A stretch of 39,529 nt of DNA, from contig JAIOYP010000038.1 in NCBI GenBank assembly GCA_021741155.1, positions 1 through 39,529 of the forward strand. The letters run 5' to 3'. This DNA is from Flavobacteriales bacterium. GTDB taxonomy: Bacteria > Bacteroidota > Bacteroidia > UBA10329. The notes beneath the pieces are model-generated. The model was not told the DNA's origin. It saw only the letters and a program-made list of their open reading frames with translations, and ran no database searches. The position numbers and the translations under genes were made by a program. Of the stretch, positions 25,925 through 33,860 are shown in pieces (positions within the stretch are counted from its first letter, which is position 1; each line of letters begins with the position of its first letter).

Positions 25925-28054
25925 ATGAAACGGAAAACCCCTCTTTTCTTGTTGATTGGCCTGCTGAGCTGGTCTGCGGTTATTGGCCAAACTGCGGCTA
26001 CAGACAGCCTCAAACTTGAATTGAACAAGGCCAAAGGCGTTGAACAAAAGCTTGGCCTGCTGAATGTAATTTCTGCTGAGTTTTTAGAAGCATCACCAGA
26101 TTCGGCCCTTATTTATGCAGAAAAGCAGTTGGTTTTGGCCAAAAAATCTAAGTCTGTTGTGGCAGAGGTGAAGGCATTGGCAAGTAAAGCTGCTGCCATT
26201 GCCAGAAACGGAAACGATTCGCTAGCCATTCGCATCTATAAAGATGCCCTCAGCAAAAACATACCTGCCAGCCAAGTGAGGTTAAAGGCCGACTTAAACA
26301 AACAACTGGGTAGGGCGCATTATCATTTAGCAGCCTATGACTCGGCCTTGGTGGCTTTCTTCAACGCACTTTCGTTGCTTAATGGCGACTCCTTAAAAAC
26401 CACGCGGGCGGAGGTCTTAAACAGCATTGGAAATGTGTTCTACTTTATCAATATGCCTGAATCTCTCAAGTACTACCAACAGTCATTAGAGATTCATCAG
26501 AGCATGGACAATTTAGATGGAATTGCCTCACAATTGGGAAATCTTGGGCTGATTTACATCAAAATGAAAGATTTTGAGAAGGGAATAGACTATTCTGAAA
26601 AGTCTCTTTCGTATTACAAACAGCTAGGTCATGAGCGAAGTATTGCTCGCTCAGAAGTGAATCTGGCTCATGCCTACAAAGCAGTAAATAAATCTGGGCA
26701 AGCTTTGGTACACGCTCATGAAGCACTGAGGATAACCCAAAAGCTGAATGATGCTAGAGGAATAGCCACCGCAACCATCATGCTGGGCAACATTTATTTT
26801 GAACTGGAGGACTTCGGGGCTGCAACCCGTTTCTATGAACTAGGGCTAAAGATGGTACAAGACCTTGGTATGCGCTCTTACGAATGGGAAACCATGTACT
26901 ACTTGGCTCAGTCTTATGAAAAACTTGGCCTTGACGACAAAGCTTTGGCTCTTTACCCTTCTGTAATCAATCTAAAAGACAGCATTAACCGAGAAGAAAT
27001 GCAATCGATGTTGGCAGAAAAGAATGCGCAATATCAAAGCCTAGAAAAAGAGGGGCAAATAAGCTTGCTCACTGCCGAAGCTGCGGTTGCAGAATTGGAA
27101 CTGCGTAAAGGCGAAACGTATTTACTAGCCGCAGCCATCATCACCTTTCTATTGGGAATTGTATCGCTAGTGGTGTTTTTCTTTTACCGCGTTCGCACCC
27201 GCGCCAATGTGGCGTTGGAACGCAAGAACAGCGAAATCTCTAAACAAAAACAAGAGATTGAAGAGAAGAACCTCCACATTACCGACAGCATCCGCTATGC
27301 CGAACGTTTGCAAGCAGCCATCCTTCCCAAGGGCGAAATGTTTGAGAAACATTTTAGCAAACACACCATTCTCTACAAACCCAAAGACATCGTTTCGGGC
27401 GATTTCTACTGGATGGAAGAGCGCAATGGAATCGTGTTCCTGGCCACTGCAGATTGTACGGGGCATGGCGTGCCGGGGGCGATGGTGAGCATGGTCGGCT
27501 TTCAGGGATTGAACAAGGCGGTGCTGGAAGAAAAGCTCACATCGCCAGCCGTCATTCTCCAACGCCTGAGCGATTACGTAGAAGAATCATTTGAGAAAAG
27601 CGGTGGCAGCGTAAAAGATGGCATGGACATCTGTCTTGTGGCCATCAACACCAAAAACCGAAGCGTAACCTACGCTGGCGCGCACAATGCGCTTTGGATT
27701 CTCACATCCAAAGAGGAACTGCCCAATGCCAACTTGCGTGAAGAAGAAAACGGTAAGCGCATGTTTGAGATCAAAGCCGACAGGCGCTCTATTGGTGGAT
27801 TTATGGATGCAGGTTCGTTTACCGAAACAACGCTTGAGCTGAATGAAGGCGATTGCTTATTCCTTTTCTCCGATGGTTTTGCCGATCAGTTTGGTGGCCC
27901 TGAGGGTAAAAAAATCGGAAGCAAGCGCATGCGCGAAACCGCTCGCGAAATGGCACTTTCAAATAATCTTGCCGCCCTTGGCGCCATCTTCCAAGATTGG
28001 AAAGGGGAGGAAGAACAGGTGGATGATGTGACGGTTATTAGCGTGACGCTATGA
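25925..28054 (+). CDS. TPR receptor with C-terminal SpoIIE-type phosphatase
   Basis: A 709-residue protein: signal peptide (1-21, SAVIGQ), about six TPRs in the predicted periplasmic part (50-370), one TM (about 402-422), a coiled coil (ERKNSEISKQKQEIEEKN), and a PP2C/SpoIIE domain (about 455-709). Visible phosphatase motifs are KPKDIVSGDFYW (metal Asp), ATADCTGHGVPGAMVSMVG (metal Asp), LFLFSDGFADQFG (metal Asp) and VDDVTVISVTL at the end. Such enzymes usually dephosphorylate anti-sigma-factor antagonists in partner-switching systems; no anti-sigma or antagonist gene is nearby. The architecture matches the cyclase receptor at 17286 except for the output domain. The next small gene overlaps by 4 bp. 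Confidence 0.9.
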   Translation: MKRKTPLFLLIGLLSWSAVIGQTAATDSLKLELNKAKGVEQKLGLLNVISAEFLEASPDSALIYAEKQLVLAKKSKSVVAEVKALASKAAAIARNGNDSLAIRIYKDALSKNIPASQVRLKADLNKQLGRAHYHLAAYDSALVAFFNALSLLNGDSLKTTRAEVLNSIGNVFYFINMPESLKYYQQSLEIHQSMDNLDGIASQLGNLGLIYIKMKDFEKGIDYSEKSLSYYKQLGHERSIARSEVNLAHAYKAVNKSGQALVHAHEALRITQKLNDARGIATATIMLGNIYFELEDFGAATRFYELGLKMVQDLGMRSYEWETMYYLAQSYEKLGLDDKALALYPSVINLKDSINREEMQSMLAEKNAQYQSLEKEGQISLLTAEAAVAELELRKGETYLLAAAIITFLLGIVSLVVFFFYRVRTRANVALERKNSEISKQKQEIEEKNLHITDSIRYAERLQAAILPKGEMFEKHFSKHTILYKPKDIVSGDFYWMEERNGIVFLATADCTGHGVPGAMVSMVGFQGLNKAVLEEKLTSPAVILQRLSDYVEESFEKSGGSVKDGMDICLVAINTKNRSVTYAGAHNALWILTSKEELPNANLREEENGKRMFEIKADRRSIGGFMDAGSFTETTLELNEGDCLFLFSDGFADQFGGPEGKKIGSKRMRETAREMALSNNLAALGAIFQDWKGEEEQVDDVTVISVTL

Positions 28055-28263
28055 ATCCATTGAAAGAACTTTATCGTTTCCTCAACCTCGAAAACGAGGG
28101 TATGGAAACCTATAAATTGAGTACCGAACAGCATTCTGCCATTGCCGAAGCTCGTAACCAAATTAAGAATGAAGATTCTTTGACCAACGAACAGGCCAAT
28201 CAAGAAATTGACAAATGGCTGGAAGGACAATATACTTATCCGTACGGCTGTAATGCTCACTAG
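28051..28263 (+). CDS. Small antitoxin-like protein, orphan
   Basis: A 70-residue protein starting in an ATGA overlap with the phosphatase gene. The segment LSTEQHSAIAEARNQIKNEDSLTNEQANQEIDKWLEGQ resembles the antitoxins that precede RelE/ParE-type toxins in Bacteroidota (ending in LTNEQ-N-EIDEWL). No toxin gene follows: the next 50 bp are low-complexity and then a minus-strand gene begins. It is therefore an orphan antitoxin, or an unrelated partner of the phosphatase. The overlap suggests co-translation. Confidence 0.6.
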   Translation: MNPLKELYRFLNLENEGMETYKLSTEQHSAIAEARNQIKNEDSLTNEQANQEIDKWLEGQYTYPYGCNAH

Positions 28264-28315
28264 CGTGAAGGGACGAAACCGCCCTCCTGTCCCTTGTCCC
28301 TTGTCCCTATATCCC
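28264..28315. repeat. GGGACAAGGGA-type simple repeat
   Basis: CCCTTGTCCCTTGTCCC and related TCCCT units lie between two convergent genes. A similar GGGAC-rich inverted repeat occurs at 37212-37271, so this looks like a dispersed low-complexity family. Confidence 0.65.
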
Positions 28316-29323
28316 TTATCCCGCCTCCTGCCAGCGCTTAACCTTTACTTGGTCTTTGAGAATCTCAATGCTCTGATTAATCATCTCCACACTCATCTTG
28401 TTCAGCTCTTCGTCTTCTTCTTGTAGCAGCAGCATGTCCATGGTCACATCCGCCAATTCGCTGATTATCTTGGTGTTCTCAGGACTGCTTAGGTCCAGCA
28501 TTATTCCCTCAATAACCGAATAGGTAATGCTTGCCACCGCCTTTTCGAGCTTGGTGGTGATGGTGCTGCCAACGAGCGGAATGGCCGCAATGTCTTTCAC
28601 ATCAGGATTGTTGCGTACCGCCTCGCCCACTTTCCGATTGACGTAGATTTTCAGCTGCTCTTGATAGCGCTCGTAGTGCTGTTCGCTAGCTGTTGTAATC
28701 CTGCTCGAAAGCCATTCTACCAGCACATCCTTTTGAGGTCTGATTACCTCCACAATAATGCGACTTGCTACGGGGGTTCCAAGCTTCAGTTCGTCTTGCA
28801 CACCTTCTAGCACATTTATAACCACGCGGTCGGATATTTCCTCAACGATTACCGCGCTATAACGGTTGAAGATGCTAAACAAATACCACTCTCGAAGATT
28901 GATGACGCCCATCTTATGGAGCCGAAACAACATACTTCCCAAACGGAGGATTCGCAAAAAACGAAACTGGGCCAACGGTATGCAACCAAGCACATCATAC
29001 CAATGGATAAACGGATAAAAAAACCACTTGTGATGGTGCTTATGGTAAACTGCCAAGAACCAACGGATAGTAAACTCAAGAATAAAGATTGAGAGGAAAA
29101 AGAGGTCGTACCAGTAGAAATTCTGATGTAGGTGCGTGTCGTACCACGCATGGAAACTAGGAACCCATTCTAGCAGAAACGAGTTAACAAAATTGATGGT
29201 GAAGTTCCATTCTACCAGAATGTACAGCAGATTGACTAACACGAGGTTAATCATGAAAAGGTCAACGAGAAAGAGTGCAGTGCCCCGTTCGCTCTTGAAT
29301 TTAGACCAGTTTATTTTGACCAT
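28316..29323 (-). CDS. Membrane protein with voltage-sensor-like domain
   Basis: A 335-residue protein: TM segments at about 17-37, 74-92 and 100-135. The fourth helix RFLRILRLGSMLFRLHK has Arg spaced every three residues, as in S4 of voltage sensors. It lacks a recognisable S5-pore-S6 and selectivity filter, so it is not an obvious ion channel. Residues 140-335 are soluble and mainly helical with a coiled-coil look (EEISDRVVINVLEGVQDELKLG; ITTKLEKAVASITYSVIEGIMLD). Proteins with this plan are usually annotated as ion transporter in Bacteroidota. The function is not known. The start and TM1 agree with the ATG at 29323. Confidence 0.7.
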   Translation of the reverse strand: MVKINWSKFKSERGTALFLVDLFMINLVLVNLLYILVEWNFTINFVNSFLLEWVPSFHAWYDTHLHQNFYWYDLFFLSIFILEFTIRWFLAVYHKHHHKWFFYPFIHWYDVLGCIPLAQFRFLRILRLGSMLFRLHKMGVINLREWYLFSIFNRYSAVIVEEISDRVVINVLEGVQDELKLGTPVASRIIVEVIRPQKDVLVEWLSSRITTASEQHYERYQEQLKIYVNRKVGEAVRNNPDVKDIAAIPLVGSTITTKLEKAVASITYSVIEGIMLDLSSPENTKIISELADVTMDMLLLQEEDEELNKMSVEMINQSIEILKDQVKVKRWQEAG

Positions 29324-29361
29324 GTCATTTCCGATTTGTTATAGAAATCAGGACGACAGAA

Positions 29362-30396
29362 CTACTCTAAATGCTTCCAACCTTGAGCCATAAGCGGAAT
29401 AATCTGATCGTGCGAAACCAAGTTGTAGCCATCTCCCTTATCGGTAATGTGACCAATTACACGAATGGCAGGATTGTCCTTCAAACGGTCGTAATCCTTT
29501 AGATCCACGGTGAAAAGCAATTCGTAGTCTTCGCCTCCGTTCAGCGCACAAACCGTGGTATCCAAATTCAACTCTTCGGCTGCAATAGCCGTTGTGTGAT
29601 CAATCGGTAGTTTCTCGATGTAAATACGGCAACCCACGCCACTTTGTGTGCAGATGTGCATCAAATCAGAACTCAATCCGTCCGAAACATCAATCATAGC
29701 CGTTGGAATCACTTTTTCGAGTTTCAGAATATCGATGATGTCTGCCCGTGGCTCTGGTTTCAGTTGGCGCTCCAACACGTAATCATGTCCCGTCAGGTCG
29801 GGTTGAATAGCTGGATTGTCCTTGAAAATCTCTTTCTCTCGTTCCAACAATTGCAAACCGAGGTAGGCAGCACCCAAATCGCCCGAAACGCAGATGAGGT
29901 CGGTTTCCTTCGCTCCATTTCTGTAAACGATGTGTTTTTCGTCACCCTCGCCAATGGCAGTAATGGAAAGCGTCAGTCCCGAAACGGAACTGGTGGTATC
30001 TCCACCAACCAGATCGACATCATATTTATCGCAAGCGAGAAGAATTCCTGTATAGAGTTCGTCAATCGCCTCTAGTGGAAAACGGCTCGAAAGCCCCAAT
30101 GAAACCGTAATCTGAGTCGGTTTTCCGTTCATGGCGTAGATGTCGGAAAGGTTGACGGCCACGGCCTTATAGCCCAAATGTTTGAGCGGAACATAACTCA
30201 AATCAAAGTGTATTCCTTCCAACAGCAAATCAGTTGAAACGAGCATTTTCTGCTTTCCTATTCCAATAACCGCAGCATCATCGCCAATTCCTTTGACGGT
30301 GCTTTTTTGAGTGAGTTCTACGCTTTGCGCAATGCGATCAATGAGGCCAAATTCGCCCAAATCGCTTAGTTCTGTTCTTTCTTTGTCTTCAAGCAT
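29362..30396 (-). CDS. thiL: Thiamine-monophosphate kinase
   Basis: ThiL phosphorylates thiamine monophosphate to thiamine diphosphate with ATP. The start is set at ATG 30396 (344 residues, MLEDKERTELSDLGEFGLI), which matches the normal family N-terminus. The open frame runs 22 codons further but without family similarity. Motifs are GIGDDAAVI (metal/phosphate), STDLLLEGIHFDL, AVAVNLSDIYAMNG, LVGGDTTSS and DVSDGLSSDL, all typical of the AIR-synthase-like ThiL/PurM fold. A near-match to a -7 box (TACCTTCG on the minus strand, 30400-30407) lies just upstream. No other thiamine genes are in the window. Confidence 0.94.
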   Translation of the reverse strand: MLEDKERTELSDLGEFGLIDRIAQSVELTQKSTVKGIGDDAAVIGIGKQKMLVSTDLLLEGIHFDLSYVPLKHLGYKAVAVNLSDIYAMNGKPTQITVSLGLSSRFPLEAIDELYTGILLACDKYDVDLVGGDTTSSVSGLTLSITAIGEGDEKHIVYRNGAKETDLICVSGDLGAAYLGLQLLEREKEIFKDNPAIQPDLTGHDYVLERQLKPEPRADIIDILKLEKVIPTAMIDVSDGLSSDLMHICTQSGVGCRIYIEKLPIDHTTAIAAEELNLDTTVCALNGGEDYELLFTVDLKDYDRLKDNPAIRVIGHITDKGDGYNLVSHDQIIPLMAQGWKHLE

Positions 30397-30500
30397 GGCG
30401 CGAAGGTAGTTAATGGAGTAGCCTGTGCGAAGTACGGATGGCGCGGATCTACGCGGAATCAATCGCTAATCACACTATTGACATCACATGTTCCTGGGTA

Positions 30501-30564
30501 GAATCGATAAATTCATACGAATTCTTCGAATCCATTCGGAATATTCATATGAATCTTTCGATTC
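30501..30564. repeat. 64-nt imperfect palindrome
   Basis: 31-nt arms begin GAATCGA and end TCGATTC, with 25 of 31 paired positions matching and a 2-nt centre. It is the first of three stacked palindromes in the 273-bp gap before the ATPase gene. Confidence 0.7.
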
Positions 30565-30572
30565 TGAGGTTT

Positions 30573-30611
30573 TTCTTACAGATTAGAAATCTGATTTCTA
30601 ATCTGTAAGAA
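30573..30611 (+). promoter_or_regulatory. Perfect 39-nt palindrome, putative operator 1
   Basis: TTCTTACAGATTAGAAATC is followed by a single T and its exact reverse complement. The inner 32 nt (30576-30607) recur in 28 of 32 positions at 30634-30665. Its size, perfect symmetry and repetition favour a protein-binding dyad, although it could also form a strong RNA hairpin. Confidence 0.7.
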
Positions 30612-30633
30612 TATTCGATACGCAACCCTATCT

Positions 30634-30665
30634 TTACAAAATAGAAATGTGATTTCTAATTTGTA
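30634..30665 (+). promoter_or_regulatory. Near-perfect palindrome, putative operator 2, overlapping the start region
   Basis: The second copy of the 32-nt dyad (half-site TTACAAAATAGAAAT), 58 bp after the first. It ends 4 nt before the ATG of the ATPase gene and overlaps a -7-like box TATCTTTA (30629-30636). A bound protein or an RNA hairpin would block both transcription and ribosome access. Confidence 0.65.
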
Positions 30666-30669
30666 GAAC

Positions 30670-31827
30670 ATGATTCTTCGCCAACTATCCAAAACAATCA
30701 CCGAAAGGGCAACAAAAATGCCCGTGATAAGCGTCACTGGTCCCCGCCAATCGGGGAAGACCACGCTTGTCAAACAACTTTTCCCTGAGTACAAGTATGT
30801 TTCGTTGGAGAATATTCTCAGTAGGGATAACGCGAAAGCTGACCCCTTGGATTTCCTCAAACGCAATGGGCCGAACCTTATCATTGACGAGGCGCAATAT
30901 GTGCCTGAACTATTCTCTTACATTCAGGTGCTGGTGGACGAAAGCGGCAAGATGGGCGAATACATACTTACAGGTTCGCAGCATTTTCTGCTGATGGAAA
31001 GTGTAAGCCAAAGCTTGGCAGGAAGAGTTGCCATTTTCAACCTGCTTCCGTTCTCCATCCAAGAATTGTCGGATGCCAACTTGCTTTCTGAGGACTATGC
31101 GAGCCATTTGTGGAAAGGCTTTTATCCCGTGTTGTACGACCGTGATCTGAAACCGACCGAATGGCTTCCAGAATATGTGGAAACGTATGTGGAGCGCGAC
31201 CTTCGTCAAATCATCAATGTGAACGACCTGAGTGCATTCAGGAATTTTCTGCGACTCTGTGCTGGACACGTTGGTCAATTGGTCAATTTCTCATCGTTCG
31301 GAAATCAGATTGGGGTCAGTTACAATACAGTCAAAAAATGGCTCTCGGTGCTGGAAACGAGTTTTGTCATTTTCCGATTAGAACCTCATCATGCCAATTA
31401 CAACAAGCGATTGGTAAAAAGTCCGAAACTGTATTTCCACGATGTGGGACTGGCATGTTCCCTTTTAGGAATTACTTCAGAAGAACAGCTTCATTCGCAT
31501 TACCTCAAAGGTGCGCTGTTTGAAAATCTGGTGATCGCTGACACCATGAAGAACCATTACAACCAGGGTCTGCGACCTTCGCTATTCTTCTGGCGCGACA
31601 ATGCAGGTAACGAAATCGACCTTATCATTGAGCACGGAGCCAGCCTTGAAGCCGTGGAGATCAAATCCGCCAAGACCGTTCATCCCGATTTTTTCCGTGG
31701 CTTGGAATACTTTGGGAATCTTGCCCAAATAGACAGTTCGCAGCGAACGCTAATCTATGGGGGAAATGAGGATTTTAACCGTCCTCAGGGGAAAGTGAGG
31801 AGTTGGAGGTCGGAAGAGGTTTATTAA
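30670..31827 (+). CDS. AAA_14/DUF4143 ATPase
   Basis: A 385-residue protein. Its N-terminal AAA_14 ATPase has Walker A GPRQSGKTTLVKQ (about 25-37), Walker B NLIIDEAQYVPEL and a sensor-like YILTGSQHFLLM. A winged-helix/DUF4143 part follows, containing YVERDLRQIINVNDL and QIGVSYNTVKKWLSVLE, which looks like a helix-turn-helix. The C-terminal nuclease-like fold has WRDNAGNEIDLIIEHG...LEAVEIKSAK, with the D-(x)n-E-x-K pattern of PD-(D/E)xK enzymes. The family is widespread and multicopy, with no settled function. Three palindromes upstream suggest autoregulation. The stop overlaps the convergent typA stop by 4 bp. Confidence 0.9.
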   Translation: MILRQLSKTITERATKMPVISVTGPRQSGKTTLVKQLFPEYKYVSLENILSRDNAKADPLDFLKRNGPNLIIDEAQYVPELFSYIQVLVDESGKMGEYILTGSQHFLLMESVSQSLAGRVAIFNLLPFSIQELSDANLLSEDYASHLWKGFYPVLYDRDLKPTEWLPEYVETYVERDLRQIINVNDLSAFRNFLRLCAGHVGQLVNFSSFGNQIGVSYNTVKKWLSVLETSFVIFRLEPHHANYNKRLVKSPKLYFHDVGLACSLLGITSEEQLHSHYLKGALFENLVIADTMKNHYNQGLRPSLFFWRDNAGNEIDLIIEHGASLEAVEIKSAKTVHPDFFRGLEYFGNLAQIDSSQRTLIYGGNEDFNRPQGKVRSWRSEEVY

Positions 31828-33623
31828 GCCCTCCCCAACTTCTTACGCTCGTGCTCCTTCAAAAACGTCTTTCTTAGACGGATGGACTGTGGTGTTACTT
31901 CCACGTACTCATCTGCCTGAATGTATTCCAACGCTTCTTCGAGCGAGAATTTGATGGCTGGTGCCATTCTAATCTTCTCATCAGCACCAGAAGAGCGCAT
32001 GTTGCTCATCTTCTTGGTTTTGGTAAGGTTGACAATCATATCGCCTGCACGGGTGTTCTCGCCAACCACTTGTCCTTCGTAAATCGCAGTTCCAGCCTCC
32101 ACAAAGAATTTACCTCTGTCTTGCAAGTTGCTCAACGTGTAAGGAATGGCTTCGCCTGGCTCCATAGAGATAAGCGAACCGTTCTGACGGCCAGGAATAA
32201 CTCCTTTATATGGTTGGTATTCCTTGAAACGGTGACTCATGATGGCTTCACCCGCTGTAGCTGTCAACAATAGGTTTCTTAGGCCGATAATGCCACGTGA
32301 TGGAATGATGAATTCGAGCAACATACGGTCTCCTTTCGGGCCCATGTTTACGATTTCTCCTTTTCGAGTCGTGACCATTTCTACAGCCTTTCCGTGAACT
32401 GCCTCTGGAAGGTCGATGGTCAACTCTTCAACAGGTTCGCACTTTACACCATCAATTTCTTTGATGATTACCTGTGGCTGACCAATTTGAAGTTCGTATC
32501 CTTCTCTTCTCATTGTTTCAATAAGAACAGAAAGGTGCAATACACCACGTCCGTAAACCTGAAAGCTATCCGCCAAACCTGTGGTTTCCATTCGGAGGGC
32601 AAGGTTTTTCTCAAGCTCCTTTGTCAAACGTTCACGTACGTGGCGCGAAGTCACAAACTTTCCTTCTTTTCCGAAGAAAGGCGAATCGTTGATGGTGAAA
32701 AGCATACTCATAGTAGGCTCATCAATGCTTATCGGCTTCATAGCCTCTGGAAATTCTGCATCACAAATGGTGTCTCCAATTTCGAAGCCTTCCAATCCAA
32801 CAAGGGCACAAATTTCTCCAGCCTCAACTTCCTCAACCTTCATTTTACCCATTCCTTCGAATACGTAAAGCTCCTTCAGTCTTCCTTTGGTGCTGCTTCC
32901 ATCACGTTTAATCATGACAATTTGCTGTCCTGCTTTAAGCGTTCCTCTGTACAATCTTCCAATGGCAATTCGGCCTGTGTAAGGAGAGTGATCCATGGAT
33001 GTAATCTGCATCTGAGAAGGTCCTTCTGCCACTTTCGGAGGCGGAATGTGCTCAATTACTTGCTCCATCAAATAGTCGATGTTGCCTGTTGGTTTGGTTG
33101 GGTCTGGTCCCATCCAACCTTGTTTTGCCGAACCGAAAACGGTTGGGAAATCAAGCTGATCTTCTGTTGCTCCAAGGTTGAACATCAAATCAAAAACAGC
33201 TTCTTGAGCGATGTCTGGAGTACAGTTTGGTTTGTCAACCTTATTTACAACAACAATTGGTTTCAATCCAAGGTCAATTGCCTTTTGCAATACGAAACGT
33301 GTCTGTGGCATCGGGCCTTCAAAAGCATCAACCAACAAAAGAACGCCATCAGCCATATTCAATACGCGCTCTACTTCGCCTCCAAAGTCACTGTGTCCAG
33401 GCGTGTCGATGATATTGATCTTAGTGTCTTTCCACATCACCGCCACGTTTTTGGCGAGGATGGTAATACCACGCTCGCGCTCCAAATCGTTGCTATCCAT
33501 TACTAATTCTCCCATGACCTCGTGGTCTTTGAATACTTTGGCGGCAGATAGAATTCTATCAACCAACGAAGTCTTTCCGTGGTCAACGTGGGCAATAATG
33601 GCAATATTTCGTAATGATGTCAT
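31824..33623 (-). CDS. typA: Ribosome-associated GTPase TypA/BipA
   Basis: A 599-residue translational GTPase that binds the ribosome and supports assembly, particularly under cold and stress. G motifs are G1 AHVDHGKTSLVDRIL (residues 11-25), RGITILAKN (G2), DTPGHSDFGG (G3), NKVDKP (G4) and GSAK (G5). Domains II, III, V and the BipA-specific C-terminal domain follow at the usual length. A -7 box, TACTTTTG on the minus strand, lies 19 bp upstream. The gene is convergent with the ATPase and overlaps it by 4 bp. Confidence 0.97.
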   Translation of the reverse strand: MTSLRNIAIIAHVDHGKTSLVDRILSAAKVFKDHEVMGELVMDSNDLERERGITILAKNVAVMWKDTKINIIDTPGHSDFGGEVERVLNMADGVLLLVDAFEGPMPQTRFVLQKAIDLGLKPIVVVNKVDKPNCTPDIAQEAVFDLMFNLGATEDQLDFPTVFGSAKQGWMGPDPTKPTGNIDYLMEQVIEHIPPPKVAEGPSQMQITSMDHSPYTGRIAIGRLYRGTLKAGQQIVMIKRDGSSTKGRLKELYVFEGMGKMKVEEVEAGEICALVGLEGFEIGDTICDAEFPEAMKPISIDEPTMSMLFTINDSPFFGKEGKFVTSRHVRERLTKELEKNLALRMETTGLADSFQVYGRGVLHLSVLIETMRREGYELQIGQPQVIIKEIDGVKCEPVEELTIDLPEAVHGKAVEMVTTRKGEIVNMGPKGDRMLLEFIIPSRGIIGLRNLLLTATAGEAIMSHRFKEYQPYKGVIPGRQNGSLISMEPGEAIPYTLSNLQDRGKFFVEAGTAIYEGQVVGENTRAGDMIVNLTKTKKMSNMRSSGADEKIRMAPAIKFSLEEALEYIQADEYVEVTPQSIRLRKTFLKEHERKKLGRA

Positions 33624-33642
33624 GTCCTTGAAAATCAGCGCG

Positions 33643-33650
33643 CAAAAGTA
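33643..33650 (-). promoter_or_regulatory. typA -7 element (TACTTTTG)
   Basis: Exact TAnnTTTG on the minus strand, 19 bp before the typA ATG, and back to back with a plus-strand TAAGTTTG at 33655-33662. Confidence 0.55.
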
Positions 33651-33686
33651 CGGTTAAGTTTGCGGGGAAAATCACCGAGTAGAAAT

Positions 33687-33780
33687 ATGAAAAATCCGTC
33701 TTCAATTCTGCGCTATTCGTTCATAGCCGCCATCGGTTTTCTGTTGGTTGGAATCCTTTTTACCATCATTGGTTGGCCTG
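33687..33780 (+). repeat. Left 94-bp direct repeat bounding the lipoprotein cassette
   Basis: About 93% identical to 35665-35758. The two repeats enclose about 1.9 kb with two minus-strand lipoprotein genes and an XRE regulator. Confidence 0.8.
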
Positions 33781-33860
33781 AAAAAATTGATTTATTTAGA
33801 GGTGTTTATAAAAACCAAACCAATCTTTTGGTCTTTGTGCGAGTCAATATAATTTCGTAG
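33687..33860 (+). pseudogene. Truncated copy of the small membrane-protein gene at 35665
   Basis: The first 94 bp (33687-33780) match 35665-35758 at about 93%, encoding MKNPSSILRYSFIAAIGFLL through FTIIGWP. After that the frame runs into unrelated sequence and stops at 33860, leaving 57 codons instead of 114 and losing the later TM segments. A good TAAGTTTG -7 box (33655-33662) remains in front of it. The differences to the intact copy are mostly synonymous. It overlaps the 3' end of the minus-strand lipoprotein gene. Probably the broken remnant of the ancestral gene next to typA. Confidence 0.8.

Noticed and set aside
32394..33506. 370-codon plus-strand frame opposite typA
   Set aside because: Antisense shadow of typA, Phe/Cys/Ser-rich with no recognisable domain.
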